Positions 41,822-50,279 of a stretch of DNA of 64,000 bases are shown in pieces. This stretch comes from Aminivibrio sp. (GTDB taxonomy: Bacteria; Synergistota; Synergistia; Synergistales; Aminobacteriaceae), in NCBI RefSeq assembly GCF_016756745.1, contig NZ_JAESIH010000047.1, positions 16,900 to 80,899 on the forward strand. The letters are read 5' to 3'. Position numbers and translations under genes: made by a program. The notes beneath the pieces are model-generated. The model did not search any database, was not told the origin of the DNA, and saw nothing but the letters and a program-made list of their open reading frames with translations. How positions within the stretch are numbered: position 1 is the first letter of the stretch; each line of letters begins with the position of its first letter.

Positions 41822-42861
41822 CGGTCCCACCGCCTGTGGAAAAGCAGGAAGAGAAAGAAAAAGGCCACGCCGGCCGCCGACACGGCGCCGCTTCTGAGGG
41901 AGACGAACCGGGGAGCCGGGACTCCGTCATAGGGAATCCCCGCTTCAGAGGCCATTTCCTTCATATTCAGGAAGTGGAGCACGGGAATACCCTCCTCCAG
42001 GAGGCGCTGCAGAACACCCTCCCCGGGAAGGACCGCTCCTTCCGGCGGGGGAGGAAAAAGCCCCCCCCGGAGGAAATCCGAATCGTTTCCGGCAAAGGCC
42101 GCCGCTCCTCCGCCGACGTTCACCGCAAGGCGGGGCGCAAAAGCGGTCACCAGGGCGGTCTTTGCATCAATCATTCCGGCAAGGGAGGAAGCCTTCAGAA
42201 AGGGAACATTTTCACGGGCAGCGGCGTCCTCCAGGATTTTCCGTCCCTCCTCCGGAAGGTCGCCCCCCATCTCCCCCCGTCCGCCGAGGGTGTACCAGTC
42301 AGGCTTCCGGGAGAGGAATCCTCCCTGCCGGAGGACCGATGCCATCACGGGCCACGGAAGGGAGGGATGGTTGGCTCCCCAGGTGGAGGCTCCGAGGGAA
42401 TGAATCCACAAGACATCCGCGCCCAGGTGGTCCGCCGCGGCCAGAATAGAGTAGACAAGACCCGGGAACGAGGACGACGACAAGAGCGCCACCTTGTCAT
42501 TCTTCCCGATGCCCAGGGCCCGAAAGCGCCGCAGGGCATACACTGCCCAGAGGGGGTCCGCAGCGGTCCGTTTCGCCTCCAGCGGACCCAGGGTTGTTGT
42601 GAGGGGACTCCATTCCACGCCGATGAACCCCGTTTTTCCTCTGTCGGTCCCCGTTTCGGGAGCAATGCCCCGGCTCTCCCTCCACCGGAAAAGGTATTCC
42701 TGGGCGTTCCGGACTTTCTCCCAGAGCCTCAGCTCGTCTCCCGACAAGGGGCTGACGGCCCCGAAATACCAGGCGACGCCGAGGACAACGGCGAGTAAGA
42801 CAAGCCTCAGCCGTGCGTTCCGGAAAAAACTGCGCTGAACCTCAAGAAGGGAGTTTTTCAT
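41809..42861 (-). CDS. pgsW: Poly-gamma-glutamate system protein (PgsW-like)
   Basis: A 350-residue membrane-anchored protein with one N-terminal membrane helix (about 15-33), an extracytoplasmic domain and a second helix near the C-terminus (SAAGVAFFFLFLLFHRRW). Conserved-looking segments are TGFIGVEWSPLTTTLGPLEAKRTAADP, GADVLWIHSLGASTWGAN and PKWYTLGGRGE-like SRKPDWYTLGGRGEMG. I recognise it as the protein found next to PgsB and PgsC in systems lacking PgsA. The ATG at 42861 overlaps the pgsC stop (ATGA). Function probably in assembly or export of the polymer; not biochemically assigned. Confidence 0.72.
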   Translation of the reverse strand: MKNSLLEVQRSFFRNARLRLVLLAVVLGVAWYFGAVSPLSGDELRLWEKVRNAQEYLFRWRESRGIAPETGTDRGKTGFIGVEWSPLTTTLGPLEAKRTAADPLWAVYALRRFRALGIGKNDKVALLSSSSFPGLVYSILAAADHLGADVLWIHSLGASTWGANHPSLPWPVMASVLRQGGFLSRKPDWYTLGGRGEMGGDLPEEGRKILEDAAARENVPFLKASSLAGMIDAKTALVTAFAPRLAVNVGGGAAAFAGNDSDFLRGGLFPPPPEGAVLPGEGVLQRLLEEGIPVLHFLNMKEMASEAGIPYDGVPAPRFVSLRSGAVSAAGVAFFFLFLLFHRRWDRWRP

Positions 42862-43298
42862 GGCAAAACACCTGAAAGGGAAAGCAGGAAGGCGGCGCCC
42901 AGGGAGGCGGCGAAGGCCGACGCCATGGTCGCCGCCACCGTGGGCACGATCCCCTGGCGCTGCATGTCGGCGCCGATGAGCCCCGGGATGACCCACCCGA
43001 TCCAGGCCGGCGCGGCAGGAAACAGGTCGCCCAACATCACTTTCAGGCCGAGGGCGAGGAGCATGGCGGCGCCGGTCCTCCGGCGGCCGTACAAGCCGGT
43101 CCCCCTGACAAGAAGAGAAAGGAGGGCGGCCACGGCCAGGGCACAGCCGAAAGCGGCAACGATCCGCCCCGGGGAGGCCAGTTCCATGGCCATGAAGCCG
43201 GGGGTGATGATGCCCCCGGGGGAATAGCCTGTCCGGTGAAACAGGTACAGTCCCAGAGCGATGCCGAGAGCGACCAGGAGCACATCGCCGTCAATCAT
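42858..43298 (-). CDS. pgsC: Poly-gamma-glutamate biosynthesis protein PgsC/CapC
   Basis: A 146-residue membrane protein with four to five hydrophobic segments, the size and pattern of PgsC/CapC, membrane partner of the PgsB ligase. GYSPGGIITPGFMAMELASPGRI near the N-terminus and IGWVIPGLIGADMQRQGIVPTVAATMAS are family hallmarks. The ATG at 43298 (MIDGDVLLV) overlaps the pgsB 3' end by 8 bp; pgsW follows with an ATGA overlap. Confidence 0.88.
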   Translation of the reverse strand: MIDGDVLLVALGIALGLYLFHRTGYSPGGIITPGFMAMELASPGRIVAAFGCALAVAALLSLLVRGTGLYGRRRTGAAMLLALGLKVMLGDLFPAAPAWIGWVIPGLIGADMQRQGIVPTVAATMASAFAASLGAAFLLSLSGVLP

Positions 43299-44310
43299 CG
43301 GTCGTTTCCTCCCCGTCAATCCGTTCTTCCCGCCCGAGCAGGTATTCCAGAGGCACGCCGGCCACATTCCCGCATCCGAAGACCTTTCCTTCCGAAGCTA
43401 TGAAAGCCTCCAGCTCCGCAGAATCTCGAAGGGGAAGAAATGCGGCGCCGGGAGGCAGAAAAAGAGGGCGGCTTCCCGTGACGGCCACGCTCTTCCAGGA
43501 ATGGCCCGACAGCCAGGGCAGGAAGGAACGCAGCCGGGCGATGCGGTCCTTTCTCGAGTTGTAGAGCACCGCGGTCTCCTTTCTCCCCCATCCTGTCGAC
43601 TGGAACAGGCTTTCCGTGGATTCGGGCTCGTTGGCGGAAAAGGCTGAAGCCAAAATGCCCTTCCCTTCGCGGAAGAAACGGAAATCGGCAGTATCGGGCG
43701 CCACTTCCCGGGCGGCCGCCAGAGCCTTCTTCCCGTCCAGCCCCAGAAAAGAGCAGACCCCGGATACGAGGGAAAGATGGGTTTCCCTGAATCCGGTGCC
43801 GTCGGGACAGGGCACAAGCTCACACCCCTTCATTCCGAGAATGCGGGATACTGCAGGGACAGACGCAACGGAACGGGGAAGGATCACAGCCCCCCCGCCT
43901 ATTCCCCCGCAGAGGGCCGCCGCAGCCGGCTCCTCACCGTGACCCCAGACTTCTTCGTGATCCGGACGGACATTGGTCAAAACGGTGCAGGAGGGCTTCA
44001 TCCAGTGCCAGGCGAGCCCCTGCAACTCGGGATCTACGGCGCTGTTTTCGAGGACAGCCCCTTTCGTTTTCCCGGGCAGGGAGCGGAGCCACCACCGCAT
44101 TTCGTCCACGCTGCCGGGGCCGGATCGGAGAATAAGCGTCTCTTTCCCGTCAAATATCTCCCGGGGGAGCACACCGGTGATCCTTCCGGCCGCGTGGACT
44201 CCTGCCCCCTCGAGGGCAGCCGTCAACAGACGGACCAGGGAGCTTTTTCCCCTGCTCCCCGTGACGAGAATCCGAAGAGGTACACGGTCAGCCGCGCTGC
44301 TGAAAGTCAT
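43291..44310 (-). CDS. pgsB: Poly-gamma-glutamate synthase PgsB/CapB (Mur-ligase type)
   Basis: A 339-residue ATP-dependent amide ligase related to Mur ligases and folylpolyglutamate synthase; with PgsC it polymerises glutamate through gamma-carboxyls. P-loop GSRGKSS (residues 18-24), the family motif VLTNVRPDHEEVWG with its conserved aspartate and histidine, and LENSAVDPELQ are present. Length is slightly below Bacillus PgsB (393). The ATG at 44310 has only a weak ribosome site and lies 17 bp after the deoC stop, suggesting translational coupling to deoC. Confidence 0.88.
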   Translation of the reverse strand: MTFSSAADRVPLRILVTGSRGKSSLVRLLTAALEGAGVHAAGRITGVLPREIFDGKETLILRSGPGSVDEMRWWLRSLPGKTKGAVLENSAVDPELQGLAWHWMKPSCTVLTNVRPDHEEVWGHGEEPAAAALCGGIGGGAVILPRSVASVPAVSRILGMKGCELVPCPDGTGFRETHLSLVSGVCSFLGLDGKKALAAAREVAPDTADFRFFREGKGILASAFSANEPESTESLFQSTGWGRKETAVLYNSRKDRIARLRSFLPWLSGHSWKSVAVTGSRPLFLPPGAAFLPLRDSAELEAFIASEGKVFGCGNVAGVPLEYLLGREERIDGEETTDD

Positions 44311-44327
44311 GGATCGAAGGCAGGCAC

Positions 44328-44990
44328 TCAGGAGCGGGCTTCCGAACAGATGGCCGACGACGCCGAGGCGCCTATGCGGTTCGCCCCCGCTGCGATCATG
44401 GTCTCGGCATCATGCCGCGTGCGAATCCCTCCCGCCGCCTTGACGCCGAGGCGGTCTCCCACGGTGCGGCGCATCAGTGCCACGTCCTCCGCGGTCGCCC
44501 CTCCGGAGGAAAAACCAGTGGACGTTTTCACGAAGCGGGCTCCCCCCTCCTCGGCCGGCCGGCATCCAAGAATCTTCTTTTCATCGTCCAGAAGACAGGT
44601 TTCCAAGATGACCTTGACGACGGCGCCTTTCCCGGCGGCATCCACCACCTTCCTGATGTCCTCCCGGACATAATCTTCATCTCCGGTACGGAGGCGCCCC
44701 ACGGCGACGACCATGTCGAGCTCCTCCGCTCCCCGGGCGACCGCCTCCCGGGCCTCGAAGGCCTTCGTTTCGCTCGAGCAGGCGCCCAGGGGGAAGCCGA
44801 TCACCGTGCAGACCTTCACCCCGGAGCCCTTCGTCTCGCGGACGGCCGTTTCCACGAACGATCCGTTGACGCACACCGAGGCAAAACCGTATTCCCTGGC
44901 CTCCGCACAGAGACGCCTTATATCCTCAACCCCGGCTTCAGGTTTCAGCAGGGTATGGTCGATCATGGACGCAAGCTGTTTACTGTTCAT
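44328..44990 (-). CDS. deoC: Deoxyribose-phosphate aldolase
   Basis: A 220-residue class I aldolase splitting deoxyribose-5-phosphate to glyceraldehyde-3-phosphate and acetaldehyde. The Schiff-base lysine is K155 in RFVKTSTGF, with D92 (ELDMVVAVG) and the KVILETCLL strand. ATG at 44990 is preceded by GGAGGAGGGGG. An extended -10 promoter lies just upstream and a terminator before that, so deoC opens the pgs transcription unit. Its metabolic link to PGA is unclear; it may simply be a leading housekeeping gene. Confidence 0.92.
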   Translation of the reverse strand: MNSKQLASMIDHTLLKPEAGVEDIRRLCAEAREYGFASVCVNGSFVETAVRETKGSGVKVCTVIGFPLGACSSETKAFEAREAVARGAEELDMVVAVGRLRTGDEDYVREDIRKVVDAAGKGAVVKVILETCLLDDEKKILGCRPAEEGGARFVKTSTGFSSGGATAEDVALMRRTVGDRLGVKAAGGIRTRHDAETMIAAGANRIGASASSAICSEARS

Positions 44991-45012
44991 GGAACCCCCT
45001 CCTCCTCCGCCC

Positions 45013-45021
45013 ATTGTACCA
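45013..45021 (-). promoter_or_regulatory. Extended -10 promoter of the deoC-pgs operon
   Basis: TG-G-TACAAT on the minus strand, 23 bp before the deoC ATG and directly after the ggt terminator. -35 region not recognisable. Confidence 0.45.
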
Positions 45022-45030
45022 GAGCTTTCA

Positions 45031-45076
45031 AAAAGAAGAGAAGCGGGGCCGTTGCAGCATCCCCGCTTCTCTTCTC
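45031..45076 (-). terminator. Terminator of the ggt transcription unit
   Basis: GAAGAGAAGCGGGG - atgctgcaacggc - CCCCGCTTCTCTTC followed by five T residues, on the minus strand, 32 bp after the ggt stop. Confidence 0.85.
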
Positions 45077-45108
45077 GCCGTCCTGATACCGGTTTTTGGC
45101 GGCGTATC

Positions 45109-46824
45109 TTAGTAGCCCACCGGAACGCCGAGACGCCTGCTGTCGGCACCTCCGTTCATCCTGTTCTTTGTATGGTCGAACATGATGCCCTGGGCCGTGC
45201 CGAAGTAGCCGCCGAAGGGGCGGATCTCAAGATCATGGCCCCTGAGCTTCAGGTAGTCGGCAGTGGAGGTGTCGATGCCTTCCTCTATGAGGAGCTTGCC
45301 CGCCTTGCCTCCGCCCGCGGGGTTGAAGATCCGGGGCTGTTCGATGGCCTGGTCCATGGACATGCCGAAGTCAACCACATTCATGACGATCTGGCTCACC
45401 GCTGTGATGATGCGCATGGCCCCGGCCGCCCCGATGGTCATGAAGGGACGCCCCTGAGGATCGAGAACGATGGTGGGAGACATGGAAGAAAGGGGTCTTT
45501 TCCCGGGTTCGGGAGCGTTGACGCTGTTGGGATCCTGGGAGAAGTCGTCCATTTCGTTGTTCAGGACGAAACCGAACTCGGGAACGACCACGCCGGATCC
45601 GAAAAAGTAGTTCACCGTGTTCGTGGAGGCCACGATGTTGCCCTCGGCATCCACTACGGAGAAGGAGCTGGTGGAAATGTGCTGGTTTCCGCCGCCGCCG
45701 AGATAGGCTTTCTTCACCGCGTCGTTGTAGGGCCAGGGGTCGCCGGCGGGAACGTCTTTCAGGACCTCATACCGGCGGATTTTCCCCGCGAGCTCCTTCG
45801 CGTATTCCTTGCTCACAAGGCCCGCAAGGGGAACATTGGCGAAGGCCGTGTCGGCCATGTACTTCTGCCGGTCGGCGAAGACCATCTTCATGGCCTCGGC
45901 GAGATGGTGAAGGTAGTCCGGGGAATTGTGCTTCATGGCCTTCACGGGGAAGTTCTCCATGATGTTGAGGAGCTGGACGATGTGGGTGCCGCCGCTGGAT
46001 GCCGGGGGAGTGGAATAGATGGAGTAGCCCCGGTAAGTGCCGTGAACGGGTTTCTGGACGATGACCTTGTAGTTCTTCAGGTCTTCCATGGACATTGCGC
46101 CGCCGGTCCGGTTCACTGCCGCCACAAGGGCTTCACCGATAGGGCCGTTGTAGAAGGCGTCCGGCCCGTCGCTTGCCAGAAGCCTGAAGGCCTTGGCAAG
46201 TTCAGGTTGCTTCAGGATGGAGCCGGTCTCCGCCGGAAGACCGCCGGGAAGGAATACGCTGTCCGGGCTGTATTTGCTCAGCTTCTCGAATTCATCGGTG
46301 ATAATCTGAGTCTGCATGGGATGAACCTCGAAGCCCTCCTCTGCCAGCCGGATTGCCGGAGCGGCCACTTCGGCGAAGGACATGGTGCCGTACGTGTCAA
46401 GGGCGGTGAAGATACCCTTCACGATGCCGGGTACGCCGACCGCCTTGCCGCCGAGGACCGATTCCTTGGCTTTTTTCGAAGCCTCGGAAGCGTACATGTC
46501 CTTCGTTGCGGACAGGGGAGCCACTTCACGGTAGTCCAGCTCCACCACCTCGCCGGTCTTGGCGAACCGGATGGTGGAAAATCCGCCGCCGCCGATGCCG
46601 GAGGCATTGGGCTCCACCACGTTGAGGGCGAGCATTGTGGCGATGGCCGCATCGATGGCGTTACCGCCCTTCTGCAGAATCTCCACGCCGGCCTTCGACG
46701 CAAGTTCATGGGCCGAGGACACCATGCCGTTTCCCGAGTAGACTTCCTTCACGTCCGCAGCAAAGGCGGACCCTGCCACCAGGAACAGCGCAAGAACTGC
46801 CGGTGCAATAATTCTTTTTCTCAC
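45109..46824 (-). CDS. ggt: Gamma-glutamyltransferase (gamma-glutamyltranspeptidase)
   Basis: A 571-residue exported N-terminal-nucleophile hydrolase cleaving gamma-glutamyl bonds of glutathione, gamma-glutamyl peptides or poly-gamma-glutamate. Signal peptide [22 protein letters not shown]. The self-processing site is [11 protein letters not shown], with T385 as nucleophile; upstream [18 protein letters not shown] and PPASSGGTH, downstream NNEMDDFS and [11 protein letters not shown] are canonical. The start is GTG at 46824, seven bases after GGAGGTG; the longer ATG form at 46857 would precede the ribosome site and spoil the signal peptide. Last gene of the 50106-45109 unit and directly upstream of the pgs genes. 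Confidence 0.93.
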   Translation of the reverse strand: MRKRIIAPAVLALFLVAGSAFAADVKEVYSGNGMVSSAHELASKAGVEILQKGGNAIDAAIATMLALNVVEPNASGIGGGGFSTIRFAKTGEVVELDYREVAPLSATKDMYASEASKKAKESVLGGKAVGVPGIVKGIFTALDTYGTMSFAEVAAPAIRLAEEGFEVHPMQTQIITDEFEKLSKYSPDSVFLPGGLPAETGSILKQPELAKAFRLLASDGPDAFYNGPIGEALVAAVNRTGGAMSMEDLKNYKVIVQKPVHGTYRGYSIYSTPPASSGGTHIVQLLNIMENFPVKAMKHNSPDYLHHLAEAMKMVFADRQKYMADTAFANVPLAGLVSKEYAKELAGKIRRYEVLKDVPAGDPWPYNDAVKKAYLGGGGNQHISTSSFSVVDAEGNIVASTNTVNYFFGSGVVVPEFGFVLNNEMDDFSQDPNSVNAPEPGKRPLSSMSPTIVLDPQGRPFMTIGAAGAMRIITAVSQIVMNVVDFGMSMDQAIEQPRIFNPAGGGKAGKLLIEEGIDTSTADYLKLRGHDLEIRPFGGYFGTAQGIMFDHTKNRMNGGADSRRLGVPVGY

Positions 46825-46943
46825 ATAAAACACCTCCCTGTAATGTTGTGTGTTCATGGTTCTCCGTAAGGAAAATCCTGTCGCCTGTCCGTTCAGTGAT
46901 TTTTCCGGGAATCACCTCACCTTCCATTATACCGGAAAAATCT

Positions 46944-48077
46944 TTACTGTTTTGCAGAGGCCAGGAAAAATCCCACACCCTTTTCCTCGAGATCGGCGAG
47001 ACGGGGAATTCCTTCGACGGAGACCCCCCTCTCCTCGAACAGGATGTCGAGGTTCTCGAGGAGGGAAAGGATGGATTCGGCGTGTCGTCCCACCCTGTAC
47101 TCCATGGTTTGTTTTCCGTCGTAGGGAATGTACAGCCTCCCCAGTTCAAACGCCTTGACATAGGCCTTGTCGACCCCGGTGAGAGCGAGCCGTTCGTCCG
47201 TCTTTCCCCGGAGCCTTCCCTGGACAGGGTTTCCCGTTTCCATGAGGATCGGCATGGTTTCGGTGTAATCGCCCCACTCCCGGTGGGTCAGCCCCCGCAG
47301 GTTCTTCGGCGAAGGCTCAAGCCGGATGGGGATCCCCTTCCCTTCCAGGTCCATGGCGGTCATGGCGGCAAGCTCCATGCTTCGTTCATGGGCCACGATG
47401 GCGTTCACCACCGGGTATTCGGGGGAGGCCTCGTGAAGGTCGACGGAAAGGTCGGCCTTTTCCCTCCGGACAAGCTCAGTTAGGGCATATGCAAGGCGTT
47501 CAGTAAGCGAACCGTCCGGGACGCCGGGATAGCACCGGTTGAGGTTCCCCCGCTCTTTGCCGGGAAGCTGCTGTCCCGAGGCAGGATGAATGTAGATGTC
47601 GGGGGCCGGCCATTCGAGGACGGTGTTGGTCAGGCGGGATCCGAAGCGGAACGTCCGCCTGCTCCCGTCGGCGGTGGTGAAGGAGATGCTCCGGGGATGG
47701 GCTTCCTGCGGAGAGTTGTGGGTGAAACCCATGATATTCGCCTGGGGAATGACGACCAGCCGGCCCTTCGTGACTTTCGCCCGTTCGAGAAACAGGGTTG
47801 CTGTCATCATGGACGCCGGTTCGGTGGGGTGGGTGCCCCCGAGGATCAGCACGGTACCGCCGGGCTGTGCTCCTTCCTGGATGTAGACGGGAGTATCCGC
47901 CGGTGTGCCCCTGATGCCTTCGGACCATTCCGAGAGCATATGTTTCTCAAAGCCCGGGGCGGGAACAAAGAGATCATCGGCCCACATGGCCCGGAACTCC
48001 ACCGCGGCGAGAGCCGAGAGGCCGAGAGCCAGGGCGAGAAGGAGCGCTGCTGTGAAGGGGGATCCTTTCAGCTTCAT
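46944..48077 (-). CDS. Exported M14-type zinc deacylase/carboxypeptidase (AstE/AspA-like)
   Basis: A 377-residue protein with a signal peptide or anchor (MKLKGSPFTAALLLALALGLSALAA). Zinc ligands are H83 and E86 in GGTHPTEPAS, with the third ligand region SVDLHEASPEYP; PILMETGNP carries the probable catalytic glutamate. The fold is that of succinylglutamate desuccinylase/aspartoacylase and M14 carboxypeptidases, enzymes that cleave acyl or gamma-amide bonds next to a free carboxylate. Between ggt and a permease, it could release glutamate or trim gamma-glutamyl chains; this is inference. Confidence 0.78.
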   Translation of the reverse strand: MKLKGSPFTAALLLALALGLSALAAVEFRAMWADDLFVPAPGFEKHMLSEWSEGIRGTPADTPVYIQEGAQPGGTVLILGGTHPTEPASMMTATLFLERAKVTKGRLVVIPQANIMGFTHNSPQEAHPRSISFTTADGSRRTFRFGSRLTNTVLEWPAPDIYIHPASGQQLPGKERGNLNRCYPGVPDGSLTERLAYALTELVRREKADLSVDLHEASPEYPVVNAIVAHERSMELAAMTAMDLEGKGIPIRLEPSPKNLRGLTHREWGDYTETMPILMETGNPVQGRLRGKTDERLALTGVDKAYVKAFELGRLYIPYDGKQTMEYRVGRHAESILSLLENLDILFEERGVSVEGIPRLADLEEKGVGFFLASAKQ

Positions 48078-48090
48078 CTTCCTTTCCTCC

Positions 48091-48234
48091 CTACTTTATC
48101 ATCAGCAGGCGGAGGACCAGCGGAATGACCACAAGTGCCGCGGTGGCCTGTTTCCAGAAGTCCTTCTCCCGAAACTGGCAGCTCACTACCAGGAGAAGAA
48201 TGAAGAGGACGATAGCTCGATAAACATATGTCAT
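48091..48234 (-). CDS. 47-residue membrane protein
   Basis: Short gene with an excellent AGGAGG site ten bases before the ATG at 48234. The protein starts MTYVYRAIVLFILLLVVSC, continues QFREKDFWKQATAA and ends VVIPLVLRLLMIK: two short hydrophobic segments joined by a charged loop. It is fitted tightly between the permease (12-bp gap) and the M14-type gene (13-bp gap). It may be a tiny accessory subunit of the permease, in the position where TRAP systems have DctQ. No family recognised. Confidence 0.7.
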   Translation of the reverse strand: MTYVYRAIVLFILLLVVSCQFREKDFWKQATAALVVIPLVLRLLMIK

Positions 48235-48246
48235 GGCCTTTTCCTC

Positions 48247-49536
48247 CTAAGGCAGCAGGCCCATGATGGCGTTCGCGTTGAGGATCACCACAATGGCCCA
48301 CCCGGCGGTGACCACCGCCGGTACGATGCAGAACTTCAGCACCTTGAAATAATTTTCCTCGCCGACGACCTGGGCGGCGAAAATGCCTGCCAGGGCCGTG
48401 GGGGGCATGAGGTCGCCGAGGCCCGCAAGAAGGCTGAGCGCCGAACCCACCATGATTTCATTCTTTCCGAGCAGGGCGAGAAGAAAGGGAACCCCGAGGA
48501 CAGATGCCGCTCCGAAAGCCGAGACCGCTCCGAAAAGGGGAATCGATGCGGCCATGCCGAGGTACATGAGCCAGGCAGGCAGGGCGAGGACCGACACCAC
48601 GATGAACCCCTGGACGCCGGTAAGGGTCATTATCTGGATGAACATTCCCACCCCCATCAGGATTCCGAGCACGGGAACGGCATCATTGACGGCCTCCCGG
48701 GAGGCTTCGAGAAAATTCAGCCGTCTTCCGGTGAAAAAAGCGGACAGGGCCGCAAGAAGAAAATTCACCGGCATACCGAGGGAGGGCCAGATTCCCGGAA
48801 GGAACTGCTCTCCCGTCATGAGGACGGTGAGCAGAATCACCGGGAAAACGAGTCTGAAGGAAAGGGGGACGGCCTCCATCCGGCGCAGTTCTTCCTCGAG
48901 GGCGTTTTCATCCCCGGCACCCTTTTTCAGGTGAGGATAGACAAGCACAAGAGAGGAAAAGATCGCCAGGGGAACGGTACAGACAAGAAGAGGGAGGGCG
49001 AAACCCACGTAGGGCATGTCGATGCCGCCGCCTATGATCATGGCGGGCACGTTCACCGGAGGAGCTATCATCCCGTAGATGGCCCCCATGGCGATGGCGG
49101 CCGCAGTCTTCACTGCGGGGACGCCGAGCTTGATCAGGACGGGGGCGACAAGGGCGCCTGTGGTGAGCACCGCTGCGGTGGAGGACCCGGTGATCATGCC
49201 GGGAACCATGATGATGACCATAAGTCCGAGGCTGAGGAGGAGGGGCCTGTTTCTGAACGTGCGGATAACCCACGCGGCCAGGCTTTCGAGAAGACCCGTC
49301 TTCTGGACGGACTTCATGAAAATCATGGCCGTGGCGATGATGAGAATGGTATCGAGATAGCCGAAGGTTCCCTCCACGAAATGCCTGACGGGGAACCCCT
49401 CCCCCGCGGCAAGGGCTCCCACTGCGGCGGCGGCTCCAAGGGCGACGGCAATGGGGAGCTTCAGGGCAAATGCCCCAAAGACAAAGCTCCCCACCATCGC
49501 CAGTGCATACAACCCTTCAGGAAAGAACCAGTCCAT
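48247..49536 (-). CDS. DctM-like permease (TRAP large-subunit type)
   Basis: A 429-residue polytopic membrane protein with the length and duplicated architecture of DctM. MVPGMITGSSTAAVLTTGALVAPVLIKLGVP and GMIAPPVNVPAMIIGGGIDMPYVGF correspond to the first substrate-coupling loop, and SVLGVPFLLALLGKNEIMVGS to the second. The usual DctQ and DctP partners are absent; instead a 47-residue membrane protein follows and a small exported protein precedes. In this operon it most likely imports the product of GGT or the M14-type enzyme. Confidence 0.82.
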   Translation of the reverse strand: MDWFFPEGLYALAMVGSFVFGAFALKLPIAVALGAAAAVGALAAGEGFPVRHFVEGTFGYLDTILIIATAMIFMKSVQKTGLLESLAAWVIRTFRNRPLLLSLGLMVIIMVPGMITGSSTAAVLTTGALVAPVLIKLGVPAVKTAAAIAMGAIYGMIAPPVNVPAMIIGGGIDMPYVGFALPLLVCTVPLAIFSSLVLVYPHLKKGAGDENALEEELRRMEAVPLSFRLVFPVILLTVLMTGEQFLPGIWPSLGMPVNFLLAALSAFFTGRRLNFLEASREAVNDAVPVLGILMGVGMFIQIMTLTGVQGFIVVSVLALPAWLMYLGMAASIPLFGAVSAFGAASVLGVPFLLALLGKNEIMVGSALSLLAGLGDLMPPTALAGIFAAQVVGEENYFKVLKFCIVPAVVTAGWAIVVILNANAIMGLLP

Positions 49537-49554
49537 GGCGGGAGTACCGTCCGC

Positions 49555-50106
49555 CTACCTGGCGGAAATTCCCCACTCCGAAAGGGTTTCCCCGAGGGGA
49601 ACGCTTATTCCGTTTACGTTGGGAGCGGTGAGGATCTTCACGTTTTTCCCCTCCGTCAGCTTCTCGAAGATACCGTCTTTGTTGCCTCCGTCCACGACGA
49701 TGATCCTGTCTCCCCAGGGCACTGCGGTCTCGATGAAGGCATCGGAAAGAGTGCCTCTGCGGCCTTCTCCGCCGATATGCATGACGAGGACCTTCACTCC
49801 CTGGTCCTTTGCAGCCTTCAGCAGCGAGGTCACCCGCTCCACTTCCTGGTCCTTGTTGATTCCGGCGGCGCCGAGGCCCTTGGAGCTGCCTCCCACCACA
49901 GCCACCAGGACCTTCCAGCCGGCCAGCGCATCGGCCTTCAGCAGGGGCTCGCTGTCTGCATCGATCTTCATCTTCCGAAGGACCACCCTTACCATCATGA
50001 CGTCGGGGCTCTGCCCCGCCGAGGTGAGCACCACGTCCGCCGCGAAGGCGGCCCCCGCCGCCGAAAGTACCAGGAGCGCCGTCAGCGCAATAATCATTCT
50101 TTTCAT
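49555..50106 (-). CDS. Small exported protein of unknown function
   Basis: A 183-residue protein with a clear signal peptide (MKRMIIALTALLVLSAAGAAFA, cleavage before ADV). The mature part looks like a small alpha/beta domain: VVLTSAGQSPDVMMVRVVLRK, WKVLVAVVGGSSKGLGAAGI, VKVLVMHIGGEGRRG and DRIIVVDGGNKDG. Probably DUF6305-like, though I cannot confirm that. As first gene of the permease-M14-ggt unit it may serve as the periplasmic ligand-binding component. GGAGG precedes the ATG. Confidence 0.72.
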   Translation of the reverse strand: MKRMIIALTALLVLSAAGAAFAADVVLTSAGQSPDVMMVRVVLRKMKIDADSEPLLKADALAGWKVLVAVVGGSSKGLGAAGINKDQEVERVTSLLKAAKDQGVKVLVMHIGGEGRRGTLSDAFIETAVPWGDRIIVVDGGNKDGIFEKLTEGKNVKILTAPNVNGISVPLGETLSEWGISAR

Positions 50107-50279
50107 GTCGATTCCTCCTTCTGTCTGTCAACGGATAGATACATCTTTAGATTCTGGATAAAGTGTACCCTTTTACAGTTTTATGTCCATATTTCTTATC
50201 ATTCTTTTCGGCATAAACGGAAATACTGCATTCTGTGGTACTATTCTGGGCGAAGCTCCATCGTCAAAAGGAGGTTTTT

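Noticed and set aside
50107..50279. Promoters in the AT-rich divergent gap before the GGDEF gene
   Set aside because: Several weak -10/-35 combinations are possible on both strands, none convincing enough to annotate.
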